A DNA stretch of 6,197 nt from Anaerolineae bacterium (GCA_020848665.1 JADLHR010000408.1:1-6197), one strand, 5' to 3'. Shown: positions 1 through 5,630, numbered from the stretch's first letter. The notes: generated from the letters alone by a model not told the origin. A program made the numbers and translations.

Positions 1-199
1 ACTGAAAATGCAGGCCGCGAATGACGCCGCGCACCGAGCACGACTGGTTATGCTGGACGAACTCGTCCGGGATGCCGAGCGCGGCGAAGCTGTCGCGGCG
101 GTAGGCTTCGATGAACCAGCCGCGCTGATCGGGGAAAACCTGCGGCACGATGACTTTCACCTGGCCGCCGAAATGTTCACTTTCGATCTGAAACGGCAC
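1..199 (-). CDS. rmlC: dTDP-4-dehydrorhamnose 3,5-epimerase, N-terminal part (cut by window edge)
   Basis: Cytoplasmic epimerase that inverts C3 and C5 of dTDP-4-keto-6-deoxyglucose in dTDP-L-rhamnose synthesis for cell-surface polysaccharide. Only the first 66 residues lie in the window; the family is usually about 180 residues. The reverse complement reads a cupin-type N-terminus with three family hallmarks in order: FPDQRGWFIEAYRRDSF (about residues 22-38), FVQHNQS (47-53) and GVIRGLHFQ (58-66). His64 in the last motif corresponds to the family's catalytic histidine. The start is GTG at 199-197. An in-frame TGA at 214-212 blocks extension, and a purine-rich GAGGGCAGGA lies just upstream, so the start is well fixed. 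A perfect TATAAT about 100 nt upstream may be its promoter. The forward-strand frame across this region is its shadow. Family assignment is secure; the exact sugar pathway is inferred because no other rml gene is visible. Confidence 0.9.
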   Translation of the reverse strand, partial: MPFQIESEHFGGQVKVIVPQVFPDQRGWFIEAYRRDSFAALGIPDEFVQHNQSCSVRGVIRGLHFQ

Positions 200-227
200 G
201 CTGTCCTGCCCTCAGTGTGGATAGAAG

Positions 228-255
228 CGGTTAGCGGTTAGCGATTCGCGGTTAG
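228..255. repeat. Heptanucleotide tandem repeat (4 units, CGGTTAG)
   Basis: Four consecutive 7-base units are visible: CGGTTAG (228-234), CGGTTAG (235-241), CGATTCG (242-248, degenerate, 5/7 matches) and CGGTTAG (249-255), followed by a further C. The array lies 29 bases upstream of the rmlC start codon, between that start and a candidate -10 box, so it would fall in the rmlC leader RNA. Whether it affects expression is unknown. Confidence 0.75.
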
Positions 256-303
256 CCAGAGGCGAACCCCACCCCTTTTCCCCTTTCCGCTGGCGTTGCG
301 GTC

Positions 304-309
304 ATTATA
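304..309 (-). promoter_or_regulatory. Candidate -10 box for rmlC
   Basis: The reverse complement is a perfect TATAAT, about 105 bases upstream of the GTG start of rmlC. No convincing -35 hexamer sits 16-18 bases further upstream (the 17-base position reads GCCGAG), and there is no extended -10 TG. Without it the promoter call is weak, although this is the only -10-like site in the leader and dpaL upstream is separated by the structured repeat. Confidence 0.3.
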
Positions 310-386
310 GCGCGTTTTCGGCGCGGCTCGGCCTGCTGCCTGAAACTGAGGTCATCGCGTCGAACCCGCTGGTTCACCTCACCCCC

Positions 387-497
387 CCCCCATCCTTCCG
401 AGCTTCGCTCGGTTCCTTCCCCCAGCACGAGGGAAGGAAAAGAACTGGATGCGCTCCCCTTCCCTCATTTTGGGGGCAAGGGGCCGGGGGATGGGGG
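387..497 (-). repeat. Structured interspersed repeat, copy A (three hairpins within a terminal stem)
   Basis: A 111-base element bounded by perfect 9-base terminal inverted repeats, CCCCCATCC (387-395) and GGATGGGGG (489-497). Inside are three hairpins. Hairpin 1 has stem 398-403/407-412 and a 3-base loop. Hairpin 2 has stem 413-421/431-439 (TTCCTTCCC with GGGAAGGAA) and a 9-base loop. Hairpin 3 pairs 456-461 with 478-483 and has additional C/G pairs inside. An inverted copy with about nine substitutions and a 2-base length difference lies at 6071-6183. The stretch 454-497 (44 bases) is identical between copies. The strand is given as that of the upstream gene dpaL, whose stop codon is 33 bases away. 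A C10 tract (382-391) overlaps the outer edge. The element has no open frame of note. It may be a MITE- or REP-like mobile element, or a 3'-end RNA structure; there is no canonical U-tract terminator. Confidence 0.85.
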
Positions 498-530
498 ATT
501 TGTCTGGCGCAAGGGCATGACACGCCCCGG

Positions 531-1778
531 TCAGTAGGTTTCGCGGTACTCTCTCGGAACCGGCGTCGCGCCGTCCCACACGATGCGGCGGAAGTGGTTG
601 GGATCGGTGTTGCCCTCGGAGTTGACCAGCAGCACCTGCGAGTTCTCGTCAAGCCCAAGCTGCGCGCGTAGATCGGCCAGCTCAGGCCGCTCCATGATGA
701 ACATCAGCGCGCCAAGCGTCACCGCGCCCGATTCGCCGGAAACGATGAACGGATCGCCGCGCAACGGCATGCCGTAGACGCGCATCCCCTTGGCCGCGAC
801 GTAATCCGGACACTTGAGGAACACGTCGGTGCAGTCGCGCAGAATATCCCACGCCAGCGGGCTAGGCTCGCCGCACGCCAGCCCGGCCATGATCGTGTTG
901 AGATCGCCGGGGAAGGTGTGCGGCTGGCCGTCGGCGGCCTCGATCGAGGCGAACAGGCAGGCGGCCAGCTCCGGCTCGACCACGACGGCGGCAGGGTCAT
1001 TGCTGCCGAACAGCCCGTTGTAGAAGCCGATGCCAGACGCGGCCAGCGCGCCGACCCCGGCCTGCATGAACAGGTGCGTCGGCTTGACGATGCCCTGCGC
1101 GGATAGCTGTTCCTGCGCCTCGGAGAACATCGTGGTGTAGCCCTGCATCACCCAGCGCGGAATATCTTCGTAGCCTTCCCACGCGGTGTCCGAGATCACC
1201 TGCCAGCCGTTTTTCTGCGCGTCGTCGTTGATCTGGCGCACAGCGTCGTCATAGGTGCCATCGACGACGACAACCTTTGCCCCGTTGCCCTCGATTGCTT
1301 TGATGCGCGCCTGGCTGGTGTGCTTGTGGACGTAGATCACCGCGCGGAAGCCCATCGCGTTGGCCGACCACGCCACGCCGCGCCCGTGATTGCCGTCGGT
1401 CGCGCTGGCGAAGGTGATATCGCCAAGCTTCGCCTTGAACTCCGGCGAGGTCAGTTCGCTGAACGGGATTTCGAGGTGATCCAGGCCGAGCATCGTCTTC
1501 AGCGTGCGGTAGATCGCATACGATCCGCCGAGCACCTTGAACGAGCTGAGCGCGAGCCGGGCAGATTCGTCCTTGACCCACAGCCCGCCCAGGCCGAGCA
1601 TCTGCGCCAGATTCGGCAAGCCCTTGAGCGGACTGAGACGATAGCCGGGGATCTGGCGGTGGAAGCTGCGCGTCAGGCGCGCCGTGCCCGCTGGAAACAG
1701 CGCCTCGACGGCCGGGCTGCGGCCCATGCCGTGCGCGCGCTCATTGGCGATCCACGTGACCGGGTAGTTGCTCGTCAT
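531..1778 (-). CDS. dpaL: Diaminopropionate ammonia-lyase (PLP-dependent)
   Basis: Cytoplasmic fold-type II PLP enzyme that splits 2,3-diaminopropionate into pyruvate and two ammonia. The product is 415 residues, the family's usual size (about 400). Hallmarks in order: VKDES (68-72); SSFKVLGG (79-85), whose Lys81 is the expected PLP-binding lysine; ATDGNHGRGVAW (126-137), whose Asp128 matches the acidic residue family members use on the D-isomer; DTAWEGYEDIP (197-207); the glycine-rich phosphate loop QAGVGALA (239-246); GDLNTIMAGLACGEPSPLAW (291-310); SGESGAV (347-353); and SEGNTDP (387-393). Cys274 and Cys302 lie where the E. coli enzyme has its active-site cysteine pair. The ATG at 1778 is chosen because it gives a normal N-terminus; the ribosome site is weak (GGA-rich). 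The gene lies 87 bases after the proline dehydrogenase gene on the same strand and may share its transcript. Threonine deaminase and other PLP lyases are less likely because of the specific motifs. Confidence 0.95.
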   Translation of the reverse strand: MTSNYPVTWIANERAHGMGRSPAVEALFPAGTARLTRSFHRQIPGYRLSPLKGLPNLAQMLGLGGLWVKDESARLALSSFKVLGGSYAIYRTLKTMLGLDHLEIPFSELTSPEFKAKLGDITFASATDGNHGRGVAWSANAMGFRAVIYVHKHTSQARIKAIEGNGAKVVVVDGTYDDAVRQINDDAQKNGWQVISDTAWEGYEDIPRWVMQGYTTMFSEAQEQLSAQGIVKPTHLFMQAGVGALAASGIGFYNGLFGSNDPAAVVVEPELAACLFASIEAADGQPHTFPGDLNTIMAGLACGEPSPLAWDILRDCTDVFLKCPDYVAAKGMRVYGMPLRGDPFIVSGESGAVTLGALMFIMERPELADLRAQLGLDENSQVLLVNSEGNTDPNHFRRIVWDGATPVPREYRETY

Positions 1779-1830
1779 AATCGCGGTCCGTTTCCGTTTC
1801 TAGAACTCCATCAGGACAGGGCCGGGACGG

Positions 1831-1859
1831 GGCGGCGCGCTCGCCGCCGCTCAGCGGCG
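1831..1859 (-). other. GC-rich inverted repeats between proline dehydrogenase gene and dpaL
   Basis: Two overlapping, mutually exclusive stems are visible: GGCGGCG (1831-1837) with CGCCGCC (1842-1848), and CGCCGCT (1845-1851) with AGCGGCG (1853-1859) around a single central base. They lie just after the proline dehydrogenase stop. No T-tract follows on the minus strand, so this is not a typical intrinsic terminator. It could affect RNA stability or partially uncouple dpaL from the upstream gene. Confidence 0.35.
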
Positions 1860-1880
1860 AAAGAATCAGCGGCGAAAGAA
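1851..1880. repeat. Perfect 15-bp tandem duplication spanning a stop codon
   Basis: TCAGCGGCGAAAGAA occurs twice head-to-tail, at 1851-1865 and 1866-1880. Read on the minus strand, each copy is TTC TTT CGC CGC TGA, which is the last four codons and stop of the proline dehydrogenase gene. The gene stops in the first copy read; the second sits in phase immediately after it, so the C-terminus would be Phe-Phe-Arg-Arg-stop in either case. Confidence 0.9.
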
Positions 1881-2792
1881 ATTGCTAAGAATGAACCACA
1901 CGTTCGCCGGGCGCTCGGCCAGGCGGCGCATGAAGTAGGGATACCACTGGGTGCCATAGGGCACATACACCACGACCTGAAAGCCGTCGTCCCGCAGTTG
2001 CTCTTGCAGCCGGGTGCGGATGCCGTACAACATCTGGAACTCGAAAGCGTCATAGGGGATATCGTGTTCCTCGATGAAGGCCCGCGCCGCCGCGATCATC
2101 GTTTCATCGTGTGTGGCGATGGCGAGATAGGCGCCGTTGGCGCGCGCCTCGTCGCCGAGATACTGCTTCATCAGGTGGACGTAATTCGCGTCTACGTCGG
2201 ACTTGTCCGGGAAGGCGTGCTCCGGCGGCTCCTTATAGGCGCCCTTGCACAGCCGCACGAAGGCGCCTTCCGCCGCCAGGGCGCGCAGATCGGCCTCGCT
2301 GCGGTAGAGATACGCCTGGATGACGATCCCGACGTTCTCATAGCTGGTGCGCACGACGTGGAAGACGCGCAGCGTTGCGTCAGTATGCGCAGTGCTTTCC
2401 ATATCGATTGTGACGTGCCCGCCGGTCTCGCGCGCGCAGTCGAGGATGCGCCGCAGGTTTGCCACGCACAGTGCCTCGTCGAGGTCCAGCCCAAGCTGCG
2501 TCAGCTTGAGCGACACTGTAGCGCGGACGCCGCTGGCGCGAATCGCGTCCAGCAGTTCCAGATACGCCTGCACAGCCTGCTCCGCTCCGGCCTTGTCGGA
2601 CACGCTCTCGCCGAGGTGGTCGAGCGAGACGCCCATCCCGTGCTGGTTAAGGCGGCGCGCGGCTTCCAGCCCGTCGGCCAGCGTGTCACCGGCGACGAAG
2701 CGCTCGACGGCGCGGCGCGTCAGCCCGATCCGCACAATCCATTTCCTGGCCCAGTCCGCCGCCGAGAGATACAAAAAAACGGAACGCAACAT
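1866..2792 (-). CDS. Proline dehydrogenase (monofunctional, FAD-dependent)
   Basis: Oxidises L-proline to delta-1-pyrroline-5-carboxylate, passing electrons through FAD to the membrane quinone pool: the first step of proline catabolism. The product is 308 residues, matching stand-alone bacterial enzymes (about 300) and lacking the P5C dehydrogenase half of PutA. The barrel motifs appear in order: SLKLTQLG (94-101, with the expected Lys96), TIDMES (128-133, Asp130), IVIQAYLYRS (156-165), VRLCKGAYKEP (179-189), IATHDE (225-230), FEFQMLYGIR (250-259) and YVPYGTQWYPYFMRRLAE (276-293). Arg289-Arg290 in the last motif are the pair that bind the proline carboxylate in characterised members. The ATG at 2792 is supported by GAAGGA eight bases upstream. 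No P5C dehydrogenase gene is in the window. dpaL follows at 87 bases on the same strand, suggesting an amino-acid catabolism operon. The 3' end carries a small tandem duplication of the stop region that leaves the protein unchanged. Confidence 0.95.
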   Translation of the reverse strand: MLRSVFLYLSAADWARKWIVRIGLTRRAVERFVAGDTLADGLEAARRLNQHGMGVSLDHLGESVSDKAGAEQAVQAYLELLDAIRASGVRATVSLKLTQLGLDLDEALCVANLRRILDCARETGGHVTIDMESTAHTDATLRVFHVVRTSYENVGIVIQAYLYRSEADLRALAAEGAFVRLCKGAYKEPPEHAFPDKSDVDANYVHLMKQYLGDEARANGAYLAIATHDETMIAAARAFIEEHDIPYDAFEFQMLYGIRTRLQEQLRDDGFQVVVYVPYGTQWYPYFMRRLAERPANVWFILSNFFRR

Positions 2793-2800
2793 AGGTTAAA

Positions 2801-2806
2801 TCCTTC
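2801..2806 (-). promoter_or_regulatory. Ribosome binding site of the proline dehydrogenase gene
   Basis: The reverse complement GAAGGA is a good Shine-Dalgarno match, separated by eight bases from the ATG at 2792-2790. It fixes that codon as the start. Confidence 0.7.
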
Positions 2807-2849
2807 AGTATTCTGGAGACTGCCGCAGGCGAAAGCGCGCGATTGCCCT

Positions 2850-2865
2850 GGCCCGCCGCCGGGCC
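2850..2865 (-). other. Short GC-rich hairpin between lipoprotein gene and proline dehydrogenase gene
   Basis: GGCCCG (2850-2855) pairs with CGGGCC (2860-2865) around a 4-base loop. It lies about 100 bases downstream of the lipoprotein stop and about 60 bases upstream of the proline dehydrogenase start. No T-run follows on either strand, so a terminator role is only possible, not shown. Confidence 0.3.
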
Positions 2866-2877
2866 GGATTGATCCTA

Positions 2878-2906
2878 ATTGTATGCCGCTGGCGGCGCGC
2901 CACCAA
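2878..2906 (-). promoter_or_regulatory. Candidate sigma-70 promoter for the proline dehydrogenase gene
   Basis: On the minus strand TTGGTG (2906-2901) and TACAAT (2883-2878) are spaced by exactly 17 bases. The -10 matches consensus at 5 of 6 positions and the -35 at 3 of 6. Transcription would start about 80 bases before the ATG. The placement between two same-strand genes is sensible, but the -35 is poor. Confidence 0.35.
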
Positions 2907-2967
2907 TACAAAAATACAGCGCCGTCCCTGCCGGAGATCACTTCGTGCGGGGACTGTTCAGCGCCGC

Positions 2968-3786
2968 TTACTCGCCGGTCGAGACAGGGCCGTCACGTGA
3001 GTAGCCCGGCGCGACAATCGCCAGCGCGTAGCCCTGCCCGCCACGCTCCAGGACCTGCATCGCGCCGCCGGCTTCGCGCGCGCTGCGCCAGATCGCCGTC
3101 GCCAGATCGCCTTCCAGCCAGCGCGCCTGACCGCTCGCCGCCAGCTCGCGCAGGGTGAACGGCGCGCCGGGCGGCCACGTCCAGCTCGGAAGCGCGGAGT
3201 CGGTTGTAATCGGGTAGGCGCTGACCCATCCGGCGGACGGCATTACCAGCACCGGCGCGTCGCTCAGATGGCGGCACGCGTCGAGGATGCGGCTGTAGCT
3301 GCTGTCCGGCCAGCCGGCTGCGCGGCGCACGATGCGCGTGTCTCCATAAATGGCGAGTGTAATCGTCTCGACGACCGGGTTCTCCTCGGCAGGCGAAACG
3401 GCGTCGTCTTCCCAGGTGGCGAAGCCGCGCGCAAGGATACTGTCGACAAAGCCGCGCAGCGCCGCTTCGTCCACCCGCGCTTCGAGCAGGTCCTCACCGG
3501 TCGCGGGGTTGGGGCTGGTCCACACCACGCGGCCATCGCCCCAGACGGTGCAGGGCGGCAGCGTGTTGAGCCGGACGGCCGGGCTGAGATGCTCGCCGTG
3601 CGAATCCAGCCGGACGACCAGCGCGCCGGGGTCCGGGTCCCACAGGGACAGCGCTGCGTCATCAGGAGTTGGCGCGGCGGGCGGCGGCGTTTCGCGGCAG
3701 GCTACGAGCGCCCCGGCGGCCAGCGCCAGCGCGATCATCAGGCGGAAGCGTCGCATCGTCGTGTTCTTCGAGTCATTGTCAGGCAT
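2968..3786 (-). CDS. Lipoprotein of unknown function
   Basis: I do not recognise a characterised family. The 272-residue product starts with a short polar stretch, then basic MRRFR (11-15), a hydrophobic segment (about 16-28) and a lipobox LVAC (27-30). Cys30 should therefore be lipidated and the mature protein anchored on the outer face of the membrane. A Pro/Ala-rich linker (34-41) follows. The body has a segment with a 'PPCTVWGDGRVVWT' motif (77-90), recalling a pattern in uncharacterised actinobacterial and Chloroflexota lipoproteins. A second part runs from about 180 to 272 and ends with 'YALAIVAPGYSRD' (253-265). The ATG at 3786 is preferred because AAAAGG lies seven bases upstream; the internal ATG at 3756 would also keep the signal peptide. 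The frame stays open far upstream, antisense to gatB, but that extension is rejected. A good promoter candidate sits directly upstream. No partner gene suggests its role. Confidence 0.85.
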   Translation of the reverse strand: MPDNDSKNTTMRRFRLMIALALAAGALVACRETPPPAAPTPDDAALSLWDPDPGALVVRLDSHGEHLSPAVRLNTLPPCTVWGDGRVVWTSPNPATGEDLLEARVDEAALRGFVDSILARGFATWEDDAVSPAEENPVVETITLAIYGDTRIVRRAAGWPDSSYSRILDACRHLSDAPVLVMPSAGWVSAYPITTDSALPSWTWPPGAPFTLRELAASGQARWLEGDLATAIWRSAREAGGAMQVLERGGQGYALAIVAPGYSRDGPVSTGE

Positions 3787-3815
3787 AAGCGCGCCTTTTA
3801 GCGGACAGTGCCTGA

Positions 3816-3844
3816 ATTGTAGTCCGCGCGCGGAGACGGGACAA
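3816..3844 (-). promoter_or_regulatory. Candidate sigma-70 promoter for the lipoprotein gene
   Basis: On the minus strand TTGTCC (3844-3839) and TACAAT (3821-3816) are separated by exactly 17 bases, matching consensus at 4 of 6 and 5 of 6 positions. The predicted start of transcription is near 3809, giving a leader of about 23 bases to the ATG at 3786. Position and spacing both support it. Confidence 0.5.
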
Positions 3845-3858
3845 CCGGGCAATCTTAT

Positions 3859-3903
3859 CTCACCCCTGAGTTCCTTCTCCCACGTGCGCAGGCCGGGGAT
3901 GAG
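3859..3903. repeat. Imperfect inverted repeat, possibly a decayed interspersed element
   Basis: CTCACCCC (3859-3866) pairs with GGGGATGAG (3895-3903) with one unpaired base. Between them are a pyrimidine-rich TTCCTTCTCCC tract and CACGTGCG. The style (C-rich left end, G-rich right end with GGGGATG, TTCCTTC inside) recalls the structured repeats at 387-497 and 6071-6183. There is no extended identity, so relationship to them is only suggested. Confidence 0.3.
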
Positions 3904-3927
3904 GTGCGCCGGTAAGCCGTCCGCACG

Positions 3928-3956
3928 TTGAGCTTTGACCCACTCTGCGCTATTCT
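3928..3956 (+). promoter_or_regulatory. Candidate sigma-70 promoter for gatB
   Basis: TTGAGC (3928-3933) and TATTCT (3951-3956) are separated by exactly 17 bases, each with 4 of 6 consensus matches. Transcription would begin near 3963, giving a leader of about 40 bases before the ATG at 4003. A second TTGACC at 3935-3940 has no -10 at a workable distance. Confidence 0.4.
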
Positions 3957-4002
3957 CTGCCACCGGAACCGCACCCGGATCACTGGCACAGGCGGAAGTC
4001 GC

Positions 4003-5493
4003 ATGACCCTCTCGACCCTCTCGACTGCTTCGGATAAGCTGTATGAAGGCGTCATCGGGCTGGAAGTCCACGCCGAGCTGATGACCGCCTCGAAGATGTT
4101 CTGCGCGTGCCCGGTAGTGGACAGCACCGCCGCCGAGCCGAACACTGCCGTCTGCCCGGTGTGCCTGGGGCTGCCAGGCGCGCTGCCGGTCCTCAACCGG
4201 CGGGCGGTCGAGTTCGGGCTGCGCGTCGGGCTGGCGCTGAACTGCACGATCCCGGCTTTTAACCAGTTCGCGCGCAAGAGCTATTTTTACCCGGACCTGC
4301 CCAAAGGCTACCAGATCAGCCAGTACGCCTACCCGCTGGCAAGCAACGGCTGGCTGGAGATCGACCTGCCGGGCGGCGCGACCCGGCGCGTCGGTATCCG
4401 GCGGGCGCACCTCGAAGAAGACACCGGCAAATTGACGCACGTGGACGATCACAGCCTGGTGGACCTCAACCGGGCGGGTGTGCCGCTGCTGGAGATCGTG
4501 ACCGAGGCGGACCTGCGCACCGCCGAAGAAGCCGAAGCCTACGCCCGCAAGCTGCGCGCCATCCTGCAATATCTCGGCGTCAACAGCGGCGACATGAGCA
4601 AGGGCGTGCTGCGGATCGAGCCGAACATCAGCGTGCGACCGGCCGGGTCCAGCGAGCTGCGCACGCGGACCGAGGTCAAGAACCTGAACAGCATCCGCAG
4701 CCTGGCGCGCGCGACGGCCTACGAGATCGAGCGCCAGATCGCGGTCTACGAGGCAGGCGGCGAGGTTCAGCAGGCGACGCTCGGCTGGGACGAGGCGCGC
4801 CAGGTCACGGTCGTGCAGCGCGTTAAGGAGAGCGCCGACGATTACCGCTATTTCCCGGAGCCGGACCTGCCGGTGGTCGAGATCGACGCCGCGTGGGTCG
4901 AGCGCGAACGCGCCGCGCTGCCGGAGCTTCCCGACGCCAAGCGCGAGCGGTTTATGCGTGACCTGGGCCTCAGCCGCTACGACGCCGCGCTGCTGGTGGC
5001 TGATCGCGCCGTAGCGGACTATTACGAGGCGGCGCTGAGCGCGGGCGGCGATCCCAAGCAGGTCGCCAATTACCTGACCGGCGATGTTTTCCGGCAGATG
5101 AACCTCGAAGGGCGCGAGCGCGACGACATCGGCGCGATTAAGCTGGCGCCGCAGGCGCTGGCCGGGCTGGTGCGGCTGGTGCAGGACGGCGTGATCCATC
5201 ATGGCGGGGCGAAGAAGCTGCTGGTGACGCTCTACGAGCAGGGCGGCGATCCGGCGGCGCTGGTCGAGGCGCAAGGGCTGGCGCAGGTCCGCGACGAAGA
5301 CATGCTTGGCGCGACGGTCGATCAGGTGCTGGCCGAGAATCCCGCCGAGGTGGAACGCTACCTCGCAGGCGAAGAAAAGCTGATCAGGTTCCTGATGGGC
5401 GCGGCGATGCGCGCGCTGCGCGGCCAGGGCGATCCGGCGGCGATCCAGCGCCTGCTGGCCGAGCGATTGGCCGGGCGGCAGGACGAAAGTTAG
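4003..5493 (+). CDS. gatB: Aspartyl/glutamyl-tRNA amidotransferase subunit B
   Basis: Subunit of the cytoplasmic GatCAB complex, which converts Glu-tRNA(Gln), and often Asp-tRNA(Asn), to the amidated forms by phosphorylating the mischarged aminoacyl group and accepting ammonia from GatA. The 496-residue product is slightly longer than typical (about 475-490). Family signatures in order: VIGLEVHAEL (17-26); a zinc-type cysteine set C34, C36, C51, C54 with PNTAVCPVCLGLPG (46-59); KSYFYPDLPKGYQISQY (92-108); HLEEDTGKLTH (136-146); DLNRAGVPLLEIVTEADL (154-171); RIEPNISVRP (204-213); TRTEVKNLNSIRS (221-233); and SADDYRYFPEPDLPVVEI (277-294). The C-terminal helical tRNA-binding domain ends with AMRALRGQGDP (468-478). 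The ATG at 4003 has GGCGGAAG just upstream; a TTG at 3928 would add 25 unlike residues and overlaps the predicted promoter. gatA and gatC are not adjacent. ssb follows on the same strand with its own promoter. Confidence 0.97.
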   Translation: MTLSTLSTASDKLYEGVIGLEVHAELMTASKMFCACPVVDSTAAEPNTAVCPVCLGLPGALPVLNRRAVEFGLRVGLALNCTIPAFNQFARKSYFYPDLPKGYQISQYAYPLASNGWLEIDLPGGATRRVGIRRAHLEEDTGKLTHVDDHSLVDLNRAGVPLLEIVTEADLRTAEEAEAYARKLRAILQYLGVNSGDMSKGVLRIEPNISVRPAGSSELRTRTEVKNLNSIRSLARATAYEIERQIAVYEAGGEVQQATLGWDEARQVTVVQRVKESADDYRYFPEPDLPVVEIDAAWVERERAALPELPDAKRERFMRDLGLSRYDAALLVADRAVADYYEAALSAGGDPKQVANYLTGDVFRQMNLEGRERDDIGAIKLAPQALAGLVRLVQDGVIHHGGAKKLLVTLYEQGGDPAALVEAQGLAQVRDEDMLGATVDQVLAENPAEVERYLAGEEKLIRFLMGAAMRALRGQGDPAAIQRLLAERLAGRQDES

Positions 5494-5504
5494 GCGATTA
5501 AAAC

Positions 5505-5533
5505 TTGAACAAACGTTCTGATTCGAGTATAAT
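5505..5533 (+). promoter_or_regulatory. Strong sigma-70 promoter of ssb
   Basis: TTGAAC (5505-5510), a 17-base spacer and a perfect TATAAT (5528-5533) form a near-consensus promoter in the gatB-ssb gap. The -35 matches TTGACA at 4 of 6 positions. Transcription should begin near 5540, leaving a leader of about 90 bases before the ssb ATG. The -35 is overlapped by a LexA-type palindrome. Confidence 0.8.
5507..5518. promoter_or_regulatory. Probable LexA (SOS) operator, GAAC-N4-GTTC
   Basis: GAACAAACGTTC has perfect half-sites of the Gram-positive (Bacillus-type) LexA box, GAAC-N4-GTTC. It starts inside the -35 hexamer of the ssb promoter, where a bound repressor would block RNA polymerase. Induction of ssb by DNA damage is inferred from site and position; the LexA of this organism is not in the window. 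Confidence 0.65.
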
Positions 5534-5630
5534 GTAAGTACCGTTGCGTGACCGGATCGACGGGCCATTCAGCAGCGGACAATATGCGTCCGATGGTGCG
5601 GTGCACGCACTTGAAGCTGGGAGAACACAC

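Noticed and set aside
8..241. Plus-strand open frame at the left edge
   Set aside because: The reverse strand reads a clear RmlC N-terminus with its motifs and a well-defined GTG start; the forward frame is its shadow.
200..530. Possible small genes or RNA genes in the 331-base gap between rmlC and dpaL
   Set aside because: Open frames here overlap the low-complexity repeat or the dpaL end and have no ribosome sites or family resemblance. No tRNA-like or other known RNA pattern was seen beyond the repeat hairpins.
1320..3158. Plus-strand open frame (612 codons) opposite dpaL and the proline dehydrogenase gene
   Set aside because: It lies antisense to two confidently identified enzymes and crosses their intergenic gaps with low-complexity Arg/Ala/Pro-rich sequence. 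It is a codon-bias shadow.
3928..4002. Upstream TTG start for gatB
   Set aside because: It adds 25 residues not seen in the family, overlaps the candidate -35, and the ATG at 4003 has a better ribosome site and gives a normal N-terminus.
2968..5568. Very long minus-strand open frame (866 codons) running antisense through gatB into the lipoprotein gene
   Set aside because: The part opposite gatB has no family resemblance and an Arg/Gln/Ala/His-rich composition typical of a GC-rich antisense frame. The real gene begins at 3786, with a ribosome site, signal peptide and promoter.
5544..5630. Upstream TTG start for ssb
   Set aside because: It would begin almost at the predicted transcription start and add 29 unrelated residues. 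The ATG at 5631 has GGGAGA at correct spacing and gives the standard SSB N-terminus.
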